A stretch of 64,000 nucleotides of DNA from Subdoligranulum variabile (GTDB taxonomy: Bacteria; Bacillota; Clostridia; Oscillospirales; Ruminococcaceae): NCBI GenBank assembly GCA_003343905.1, contig QAKI01000044.1, positions 62,001-126,000 on the forward strand, in the 5' to 3' direction. How positions within the stretch are numbered: position 1 is the stretch's first letter; each line of letters begins with the position of its first letter. The translations under genes and the position numbers were made by a program. The notes beneath the pieces are model-generated. The model was not told where the DNA came from. It saw nothing but the letters and a program-made list of their open reading frames with translations, and did not search any database. Of the stretch, positions 57,752-64,000 are shown piece after piece.

Positions 57752-57781
57752 TTGTGCCGGGGCCGGAACGGCGTATATACT
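57752..57781 (+). promoter_or_regulatory. Possible promoter of the 57.95 kb gene
   Basis: TTGTGC (57752-57757) and TATACT (57776-57781) with an 18-bp spacer. The 165 bases to the gene contain two short GC hairpins and nothing else recognisable. Confidence 0.5.
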
Positions 57782-57949
57782 ATTCTTATGCCCCCCGCCT
57801 GCCCACCGGCAGGTCTTTGGGGGCCTGTGCTGTGCGCTGTTCGGTTTGCCGTATTGGCCTGTTTCCTCGCCCCGCGCCGGGCAAAGAGGGAGAGAAAGCC
57901 GCGCCGGACACCCGCGCGGCGCTGTTTTTACCGGGAAGGGGGAAATCCC

Positions 57950-58477
57950 ATGAAAAAGTTCGCCCCGGCGCTGGGCATCGTGCTGTTTCCGTATGCCGTC
58001 GCGTTCCTGCTGTACTGCCTGTTCAGCGGCTTTCTTATGGACAGCGTTTTCCAGAACAACGCGCTGGCCTTTCTGCCGGTCCTTGCCGTGCTGTGGGCCG
58101 CGGGGCTGGCCTGCGCCGTTTGGCTCTGCGCGGCCAGTCTGGGGAAGAAATGGGACCCCGTGGAAGTGAGCCGCGCGAATATGCTGGTCAAGCTGTGCTG
58201 CATCCCGGCCTATCTGGTGATCTTTGTGGTCGGGGCCGCCTGCCTGCTCACGATCTTTACCTTTGGGATCACGCTCATTCTGGCGATTCTTGACGGGCTG
58301 GCCCTGCTGTTGAGCGGCATCTTCGGCCTTGCCGCGGTCAAACGCTGCCACGACGGCAAGGCCCTGTCCACGGCGGAAGCGGTGCTGTACGGCATCCTGC
58401 AATTCATCTTTTGCGCGGACGTGGTCGCGGCAGTCCTTGTGTTCCGCCGGGCCAAAAAGCGCGGCACGGGGCTGTAG
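57950..58477 (+). CDS. Membrane protein of unknown function (175 aa)
   Basis: Four to five helices (ALGIVLFPYAVAFLLYCLFS, ALAFLPVLAVLWAAGLACAV, AYLVIFVVGAACLLTIFTFG, ITLILAILDGLALLLSGIFG), ending in FRRAKKRGTGL. No family recognised. ATG 57950 follows GGAAGGGGGAAA; the frame is open further upstream but without membrane character. Its last 34 bases recur with one change at 59063-59096 behind the next gene, a sign of local duplication. Confidence 0.7.
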   Translation: MKKFAPALGIVLFPYAVAFLLYCLFSGFLMDSVFQNNALAFLPVLAVLWAAGLACAVWLCAASLGKKWDPVEVSRANMLVKLCCIPAYLVIFVVGAACLLTIFTFGITLILAILDGLALLLSGIFGLAAVKRCHDGKALSTAEAVLYGILQFIFCADVVAAVLVFRRAKKRGTGL

Positions 58478-58563
58478 GCGAAATTACCAATTCCACCTGT
58501 CGCTTTTTGGGCAGTTTGCTGCCTGCAAACCACAAAAGCGCCTGCGAAGAAAGGAAGCACCCC

Positions 58564-59026
58564 ATGAAATGGAAAGAAATCGTTACGGATGCGGATGTAC
58601 AAACCTTTCTGGAAGAAAACCTGTATCTGCACGACAGCTGCATCCTGCGCGCCAAATACACCACCAGCACCCGCGTGGCAGAAAACGGCTCCATGTATCC
58701 TTTCAACGACCGCTGCCTGCTGACGATCGAACTGCAACAGCAGCGGGACGGACGCAGCTGCATCACGCTCCGCTTCCAAGACGTGGTGGTGTTCCATATT
58801 CAGCCGCGCAGTGGTGGTGTTCCATATTCAGCCGCGCAGCGGACAATATGAATCCATCATCTACGACACGACGCTGGTAAAAAAGGGCGGCCTGCTCTAC
58901 TGGACCGATTTTGCCAACGCCCAGGTGGAAAATCCCTTCCAGGAAATCGACTTCACCGCCCCGGAAAAGGATTGGGGCACCTGGGTGGTGGCCCGAAAAA
59001 TGTTCTGGTCCGCCCGGAAAGCGTAA
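58564..59026 (+). pseudogene. Gene broken by a 28-bp tandem duplication (unknown function)
   Basis: ATG 58564 (AAGAAAGGAAG upstream) opens MKWKEIVTDADVQTFLEENL and reads to FQDVVVFHIQPRSG. A duplicated 28-bp unit then shifts the frame to a stop at 58849-58851. With one unit removed, the reading continues through SGQYESIIYDTTLVKKGGLL and WTDFANAQVENPFQEIDFTA to the stop at 59024-59026, giving 144 residues. It is a soluble protein of no family I know. The rest of the gene is undamaged, so the break is recent or switchable. Confidence 0.8.
58783..58838. repeat. Exact 28-bp tandem duplication
   Basis: 58783-58810 and 58811-58838 are identical. Twenty-eight is not a multiple of three, so gain or loss of one unit toggles the reading frame. 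Confidence 0.95.
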
Positions 59027-59062
59027 GTCCCCCTTCCCGTTCGCTTATGCCCCCGGCGGCCT

Positions 59063-59096
59063 GTTCCGCCGGGCCAAAAAGCGCGGCGCGGGGCTG
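59063..59096. repeat. Partial copy of the 3' end of the 57.95 kb gene
   Basis: Matches 58441-58474 over 34 bases with one difference. A 15-base word upstream of the first gene (57734-57748) also recurs at 58505-58519. This looks like a remnant of a duplicated gene. Confidence 0.75.
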
Positions 59097-59167
59097 CGCC
59101 CCTGACGGCGCGCCGTCAACGCCCTGAAAAAGACAGGAAAATAATGCGGCCTACCCCCGCTGACTGA

Positions 59168-59207
59168 CACAAACCGCCCCCGGCCTGCTGCGCAGGCCGG
59201 GGGCGGT
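59168..59207 (-). terminator. Terminator of the ech operon
   Basis: A perfect 16-bp stem (59173-59188 with 59192-59207), followed on minus by TTTGTGTC, 17 bp after the echF stop. Confidence 0.8.
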
Positions 59208-59223
59208 GCATATTCCGGCAGAT

Positions 59224-59805
59224 TCACTTCAGGGTCAGGCACTTTTTGGGGCAGGAGGCCGCGCACAGGCCGCAGCCGACGCACTTTTCGGCGTCCAGCG
59301 CCCAGGTTTTGGCGGCGCGGTCCACCTTGATGGCCCCCTGGGGGCATTTTTTGGCGCAGAGGGTGCAGTACGCACAGGCGTCGCCCGCGTTGACCGGCTT
59401 GCCGCCCGCCCGGCCCGCCGGGGCGGGCGCTTTGGGGCGGGTGAAGGTCTCGCGGCTTTTTTGGGGCGCGGGTTCGGCGTAGCCCGGCGCCATCGTCAGG
59501 CACTTTTTGGGGCAGGCGTGGACGCAGTTGCCGCACTGAACACAGTCAAAGCGGTCGATGGTCCAGGTACCGGCGGCGCGGTCCACCGTCAGCGCGCCGG
59601 ACGGGCAGCTGTGGGCGCACAGGCTGCAGCTGATACATTCCCCGATGTCGATCTGCACATGGCCGCGCATACGGTCGGGGTACTGGGCCGGTTCAAAGGG
59701 ATAGCCCGTGGTGGCCGGTTTGCTGAACAGGTTTTTGAGCGCCGTGCCCGCAAAGGGAAAGGCCCGCCAGGGGTAGGTCCGGGGTTCGTGTTTGCGTTGT
59801 TCCAT
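59224..59805 (-). CDS. echF: Ech hydrogenase ferredoxin-type subunit with four [4Fe-4S] sites
   Basis: Carries electrons between ferredoxin and the hydrogenase small subunit at the membrane's inner face. The 193-residue protein has four CxxCxxCxxxC motifs: C57-C67, C88-C98, C144-C154 and C175-C185. Typical EchF has two. The extra pair follows an Ala/Pro linker (about 110-140), so the protein looks like EchF joined to a second two-cluster ferredoxin. ATG 59805 follows AGAGGTGA. Last gene of the operon, 5 bp after echE. Confidence 0.9.
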   Translation of the reverse strand: MEQRKHEPRTYPWRAFPFAGTALKNLFSKPATTGYPFEPAQYPDRMRGHVQIDIGECISCSLCAHSCPSGALTVDRAAGTWTIDRFDCVQCGNCVHACPKKCLTMAPGYAEPAPQKSRETFTRPKAPAPAGRAGGKPVNAGDACAYCTLCAKKCPQGAIKVDRAAKTWALDAEKCVGCGLCAASCPKKCLTLK

Positions 59806-59810
59806 GGGGC

Positions 59811-60890
59811 TCACCTCTCGGTACAGCTGATGCAGGGGTCGATCGTCAGGATCAGCAGCGCCACGTCGGCAAGCTGGCAGCCCTTGAGCAGTTCCAGCAT
59901 GGGCGGGATGTTGCTGGTGGTGGGGGTGCGCAGGCGGAACCGTTCCAGATACTTGGTGCCGTCGGCCTTGACGTAATAGACGGCCTCGCCCCGCGGCTGT
60001 TCGATGCGCAGGAAGTGTTCGCCCCTGGGGTTGCCCTTGACCGGCACCGCGATGGGCCCCGCCGGGATCTTGCGGATGGCCTGGCGGATCAGGTCGAAGG
60101 ACTGGAAGATCTCCCGGATGCGCACCTCGCACCGGGCGAAGGAGTCGCCGTCTTTGGCGGTGACGGGCGCAAAGTCCAGCTCGCCATAGGCGGCGTAGCC
60201 CAGCGCGCGCATATCCAGCGGCACGCCGGACGCCCGCAGCGTGGGCCCCACGGCCCCCATGGCGCGGGCCTGTTCGGCCGTGAGCACGCCCAGTTCGTGC
60301 AGGCGGGTGCCCACCGTGTAATCCCGCAGGAAGGCTTCGGCAATGGGGCGCAGTTCCTTTTCCATCTCGTCCGCGGTATCCGCGATGGCCTTGAGCATGG
60401 CGGCGTCCATATCTTTCAGCACGCCGCCGATGCAGTTGACCGAGAAGATGACCCGCCCGCCGGTGGTGGCGTCGAACTGGTCCAGGATCTTCTCCCGCAG
60501 TTTCCAGCACTGCATGAACAGGCTTTCAAACCCCAGCGCGTCGGCCAGCAGGCCCAGCCACAGCAGGTGGCTGTGGACGCGGCTCATCTCCATCCAGATG
60601 GTGCGCAGGTAGGCCGCGCGCGGCGGGATCTGCACGTCCATGATCTTCTCCAAACACTGGCAGTAGCCCATGCCGTGGCCGAAGCTGCAGATGCCGCAGA
60701 CGCGCTCGGCGATATAGACATATTCTTTATAGTCCTTCGACTCGACCAGTTTTTCCAGCCCGCGGTGGACAAAGCCGATGCTGGGCACCGCCTTGACCAC
60801 CACCTCGTCCTCCAGCACCAGGTCCAGATGCACCGGTTCCGGCAGGACCGGGTGCTGCGGGCCGAAGGGCACGATGCTCTGTTTTGCCAT
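59811..60890 (-). CDS. echE: Ech hydrogenase large (NiFe) subunit
   Basis: Carries the NiFe active site. The N-terminal pair is C65 and C68 in RVCGICSFGHG and the C-terminal pair C353 and C356 in DPCISCTER. The protein (359 residues) ends right after this motif, so no C-terminal peptide is left to be cleaved during maturation. Related to NuoD of complex I. ATG 60890 is chosen; the longer frame upstream overlaps echD. It reduces protons with electrons from ferredoxin while conserving energy as an ion gradient. Confidence 0.96.
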   Translation of the reverse strand: MAKQSIVPFGPQHPVLPEPVHLDLVLEDEVVVKAVPSIGFVHRGLEKLVESKDYKEYVYIAERVCGICSFGHGMGYCQCLEKIMDVQIPPRAAYLRTIWMEMSRVHSHLLWLGLLADALGFESLFMQCWKLREKILDQFDATTGGRVIFSVNCIGGVLKDMDAAMLKAIADTADEMEKELRPIAEAFLRDYTVGTRLHELGVLTAEQARAMGAVGPTLRASGVPLDMRALGYAAYGELDFAPVTAKDGDSFARCEVRIREIFQSFDLIRQAIRKIPAGPIAVPVKGNPRGEHFLRIEQPRGEAVYYVKADGTKYLERFRLRTPTTSNIPPMLELLKGCQLADVALLILTIDPCISCTER

Positions 60891-60897
60891 GGTCCCC

Positions 60898-61245
60898 TCA
60901 CCCCTTCCGTTTGAACGGCGTTTCTTCGGCAATGCGGTAGAGCTTGCCGCTGTAGTCCGGGCTGATGCCCGTGATGTGTACGCCGAACAGTTCGGCGGCC
61001 TCGTTCTCCTGCAAAAAGGCGCCGGGGAACGCCTGGGTGATGCTGGGGATCTCCTCCCCGTCGCCCACGGTCAGGCGCAGCGTGCGCAGGTCGTAGTCTT
61101 TGCCGAACGAATAGCTCATCTCGCAGCCGTCGGGCAGGCGGTCGGCGCAGATCTGCACCACATGCCAGCCCTCCATCTTGAAGCGCAGCACCTGCGGCAT
61201 AAATTCCACCACGGTGATGGGCTCGATGGTATTCTGTGCTTCCAT
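60898..61245 (-). CDS. echD: Ech hydrogenase subunit D (NuoC-like)
   Basis: A 115-residue peripheral subunit related to the NuoC 30-kDa protein (EIPSITQAFPGAFLQENEAA, ELFGVHITG). It links the small and large subunits. 7 bp before echE; complete length for the family. Confidence 0.92.
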   Translation of the reverse strand: MEAQNTIEPITVVEFMPQVLRFKMEGWHVVQICADRLPDGCEMSYSFGKDYDLRTLRLTVGDGEEIPSITQAFPGAFLQENEAAELFGVHITGISPDYSGKLYRIAEETPFKRKG

Positions 61246-61261
61246 AGGTTCCCTCCCCCTC

Positions 61262-61711
61262 TCAGCCGCCGCGGCGGCGTTCGGCCCAGGCGTCCTGCTT
61301 CTGGCGCAGGATCGCCAGCGCCTTCACCACGCCGTCGATGATGGCCTGCGGCCGGGCCGCGCAGCCCGGCACATAGACATCCACCGGGATCACGGTGTCG
61401 ATGCCGCCCTTGATGTTGTAGCAGTCCTTGAACACGCCGCCGGTGCAGGCGCAGATGCCCACCGCCACAACCACTTTGGGTTCCGGCATCTGGGAATAGA
61501 TCTGGCGGATGACGCTTTCGCTCTGGTGGTTGACGCCACCGGTGATCAGCAGGATATCGGCCTGGAACGGGTCGCCGGTGTTGATGATGCCGAAGCGTTC
61601 GATGTCGTATTTCGGCGTGGTGCAGGCCAGCACCTCGATGTCGCAGCCGTTGCAGCTGCTTCCGTCATAGTGCAGCAGCCAGGGCGACTTTGCCAGTTTT
61701 GTTTGTGCCAT
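61262..61711 (-). CDS. echC: Ech hydrogenase small subunit (NuoB-like)
   Basis: A 149-residue subunit holding the proximal [4Fe-4S] cluster. Ligands are visible as C20 and C23 in SSCNGCDIEVLA, C87 or C89 in VGICACTGG, and C117 in VPGCAARPQ. It passes electrons from EchF to the NiFe centre. 16 bp before echD. Confidence 0.95.
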   Translation of the reverse strand: MAQTKLAKSPWLLHYDGSSCNGCDIEVLACTTPKYDIERFGIINTGDPFQADILLITGGVNHQSESVIRQIYSQMPEPKVVVAVGICACTGGVFKDCYNIKGGIDTVIPVDVYVPGCAARPQAIIDGVVKALAILRQKQDAWAERRRGG

Positions 61712-61723
61712 CTTCGCGCCCCC

Positions 61724-62587
61724 TTAATGGACCAGCATCAGGATCAGGCCGTTGAGCCCGGCGGTGAGCAGCGTGACGACCCAGCAGCCGTCCAGCAGCG
61801 TGCGCCAGCGCACGCGGGCGCTGGCGTTGTCCCACAGAATTTCGAGGAAATAGACGGCCAGGCAGGCCAGCACGGCCAGCGGCCAGCTCAGCGGATCGCT
61901 GTTGACGAAGAACAGCCCCACCAGCCCCAGCATCAGCGTCATTTCGTAGTATTCGGCAATGTTCATGACCGCCAGCGTGGGGCCGGCCATCTCGGTGGTA
62001 AGGCCCTTGACGATCTCCTGATGGGCGTGGTGGCTGGTCGAAAGGTCAAACGGCGATTTGCGCAGCTTGACGGCCATGATGAATATGAGCCCCAGCAAAA
62101 AGCCCGGCATGACGAACACCGCGCTGGAGCTCTGGCGCACGATGTCCCCCACCTGGAAGGAGCCGGTCGCCAGGTAGAACCCCACGGCCAGCAGCAGCGT
62201 CATGGGTTCGTAGGCCATGATCTGGATCATCTCGCGCCCGGCGCCCAAGGTGGAAAAGGGCGAGGAATCGCTCGACGCGCCCATGACCAGGAACATATCC
62301 GCCGTGGAGAGCATGAACATGCTCATGAGCAGATCCTCCCCGGCGAACAGCAGCGCCCCCGCCACGGCCAGAAAGATCAGGTAGCTCAGGTTCAAAAGCA
62401 TCTGCACGCTGTTGACGGCCAGCATCTGCTTGCCGAACAGTTTGCGCAGATCATAGAAGGGCTGCAACAGCGGCGGCCCCTGGCGGCCCTGCATCCGGGC
62501 CGAGATCTTGCGGTCAACGCCGTCCAGCAGCGCCCCGACCAGCGGGGCCAGCGCCAGATAGGCCACAACGCCCACGACCTGCATCAT
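61724..62587 (-). CDS. echB: Ech hydrogenase membrane subunit B (NuoH-like)
   Basis: A 287-residue, about eight-helix membrane subunit related to NuoH. The loop DRKISARMQGRQGPPLLQPF (residues about 25-45) and STSHHAHQEIVKGLTTEMAG are the conserved cytoplasmic loops contacting the hydrogenase module. ATG 62587 overlaps the echA stop; the following ATG is an alternative. Confidence 0.95.
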   Translation of the reverse strand: MMQVVGVVAYLALAPLVGALLDGVDRKISARMQGRQGPPLLQPFYDLRKLFGKQMLAVNSVQMLLNLSYLIFLAVAGALLFAGEDLLMSMFMLSTADMFLVMGASSDSSPFSTLGAGREMIQIMAYEPMTLLLAVGFYLATGSFQVGDIVRQSSSAVFVMPGFLLGLIFIMAVKLRKSPFDLSTSHHAHQEIVKGLTTEMAGPTLAVMNIAEYYEMTLMLGLVGLFFVNSDPLSWPLAVLACLAVYFLEILWDNASARVRWRTLLDGCWVVTLLTAGLNGLILMLVH

Positions 62588-64000
62588 ACCGCACCCCCTA
62601 CGATCACGCACAGCATCACGGCCAGCACCCCCGCGGCCGTGATGACCGCCGGGCGCATGAGCCGCCGCATACCAAATTCAAACCGCATATACCAGTTGCT
62701 CAGGTACAGGTGTTCCGGCTTGCCCAGGCTGTTCACAAAATAGGTGTTGTCGCCCTCGTTGGCGCCGCCCATATAGATGGGCACATAGTCCCGGTGGGTG
62801 GAGCGCGTCAGCACGAACATCAGCGTAGGCACGAACAGCACCGACACGACCATGATCGCCATGGTCGTGAGTACGTTCATTGACAGCACCGCGTGGGCGG
62901 TGCCGAACAGCGTGCGCACGATGGGTTCCACCACCCGGACCGACACCAGCGGAAACAGCAGGCACAGCCCCAGCGTGGACGCCGCGTGGACAGTCATGGA
63001 AAGGTACTGGTCCCGGTGGGTGCGGTCGGTGACGGGTTCCCGCGTATGATGCAGCGACACCAGCTTGCTGAGCCATTTGGTCCAGTAGAACATCGTGGTG
63101 GCGCTGCCGTAGGCCAGAAACAGCACCAGCAGGTAGTTATCGGCATCCACAAAGGCACGCAGCGCCACCCATTTGGAGATCAGCATGCCGAACGGGGCCA
63201 GATACATCCCCGCGATGCCGATGCCCATGATATAGGTCAGCCGGGGCAGGCGCAGCAGCAGGCCGTGCATGGCCTCGATGTCCCGCGTGCCCAGGCTGTT
63301 CTCGATGGCGCCGACGGCCTGGAACAGCATGGACTTTGCCACCGAGTGGAAGATCATCAGCAGCACGGCGGCCCAGATCGTTTCCTCCACGCCGATGCCC
63401 GCGCAGGCCACGATCAGCCCCAGGTTGGAAATGGTCGAAAACGCCAGCACCTTTTTGCCGTCGTTCTGGGCAATGGCCATCATGCTGGCAGCCAGGAAGG
63501 TGAACCCGCCCAGGAAGGACACCATGCCCCCCGCCAGCGTGCCCGCCAGCGCCGGGGCCAGCCGGATCAGCAGGTAGACCCCGGCCTTGACCATCGTGGC
63601 GCTGTGCAGCAGCGCGCTGGACGGCGTGGGGGCCACCATGGCCCCCAGCAGCCAGGAAGAAAACGGCAGCTGCGCCGACTTGGTCAGCGCCGCAAAGGCC
63701 AGCAGCGCCACCGGGATGGCCGGGGCGATGGCGATGACCTCGGCCAACTGCACGACGCCGTAGTTCCACGCCATGTACACGATGGCGATGGCAAAGCCGA
63801 AGCCGCCCAGCAGGTTCATCCACAGCGCGCGGAAGCTGTTGCCGATTGCTTCCTCGGTGCGGGTATAGCCGATGAGCAGGAAGGACACCACGCTGGTGAC
63901 CTCCCAGAAAAAGTACATCCAGACAAGGTTTTCCGACAGAACCAGGCCGAACATCGCGGCCAGGAACAGAAACAGCATCGAGAAGAAGAACCCGCTGCGG
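62584..64000 (-). CDS. echA: Ech hydrogenase ion-pumping subunit A, C-terminal part
   Basis: The antiporter-like (NuoL/MrpA family) subunit thought to move H+ or Na+. The frame is open to the window edge, so the N-terminus is missing; about 471 residues are visible. Family features: E in FFWEVTSVVSFLLIG, the lysine helix AFAALTKSAQLPFSSWL, histidines in SALLHSATMVKAGVYLL, and the later K in QNDGKKVLAFSTISNLG. First gene of the part of the operon seen here; the promoter lies outside. Confidence 0.95.
   Translation of the reverse strand, partial: RSGFFFSMLFLFLAAMFGLVLSENLVWMYFFWEVTSVVSFLLIGYTRTEEAIGNSFRALWMNLLGGFGFAIAIVYMAWNYGVVQLAEVIAIAPAIPVALLAFAALTKSAQLPFSSWLLGAMVAPTPSSALLHSATMVKAGVYLLIRLAPALAGTLAGGMVSFLGGFTFLAASMMAIAQNDGKKVLAFSTISNLGLIVACAGIGVEETIWAAVLLMIFHSVAKSMLFQAVGAIENSLGTRDIEAMHGLLLRLPRLTYIMGIGIAGMYLAPFGMLISKWVALRAFVDADNYLLVLFLAYGSATTMFYWTKWLSKLVSLHHTREPVTDRTHRDQYLSMTVHAASTLGLCLLFPLVSVRVVEPIVRTLFGTAHAVLSMNVLTTMAIMVVSVLFVPTLMFVLTRSTHRDYVPIYMGGANEGDNTYFVNSLGKPEHLYLSNWYMRFEFGMRRLMRPAVITAAGVLAVMLCVIVGGAV

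Overview
The window is a GC-rich (about 60-65% by eye) chromosomal segment of an anaerobic gut Firmicute. The Ech-type hydrogenase, many SBP/permease sugar importers without their own ATPases, YesM/YesN regulation, a dockerin/cohesin pair and dense short palindromic intergenic repeats suggest Oscillospiraceae/Ruminococcaceae near Faecalibacterium, Gemmiger or Subdoligranulum. This placement is inference; no rRNA or other marker gene is present. I found no tRNA, rRNA, CRISPR array, transposase or phage gene. Layout: 1-10 kb holds the 3' end of pgi, an AEC carrier with an Lrp-type regulator, a MATE exporter behind a perfect consensus promoter, a glycerophosphodiesterase, and a MarR-controlled heterodimeric ABC exporter. 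10-22 kb holds a minus-strand operon with a beta-propeller/solute-binding fusion lipoprotein, two sugar permeases, two tiny lipoproteins, a membrane-fusion protein and a MacB-like permease. This operon is interrupted by repeat blocks. Next to it are an OmpR-type two-component system and a TipA-like MerR regulator. 22-40 kb is a uronic-acid polysaccharide locus. On the minus strand it has a solute-binding protein, two permeases, a GH88 unsaturated glucuronyl hydrolase, a GH2 beta-glucuronidase and a DUF2264 protein. On the plus strand it has a YesM/YesN-like two-component system, a heparinase II/III family protein, a P-loop kinase-like protein, a putative carbohydrate-binding protein and a DUF624-like membrane protein. 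40-46 kb encodes a 1770-residue M60 metallopeptidase with a dockerin, and directly after it a membrane-anchored cohesin-like protein. 46-52 kb is an alpha-glucan (maltodextrin-type) importer with a LacI regulator and malQ. 52-59 kb carries small accessory genes: a membrane protein, a DUF3793 gene behind DtxR-like boxes, an orphan solute-binding lipoprotein, a TetR-controlled membrane pair, and a gene broken by a 28-bp tandem duplication. 59-64 kb is the Ech hydrogenase operon (echF, E, D, C, B and partial echA). Together the genes describe a saccharolytic host-glycan or plant-glycan degrader. It imports oligosaccharides through ABC importers that probably share an ATPase encoded elsewhere, degrades glucuronate-containing glycans and probably mucin-type glycoproteins at its surface, and disposes of electrons as hydrogen through Ech. 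The most notable non-coding observations are a three-copy structured repeat whose helices covary, an identical direct-repeat operator shared by the two-component system and the adjacent ABC operon, and several regulator/operator pairs that can be read directly from the sequence.
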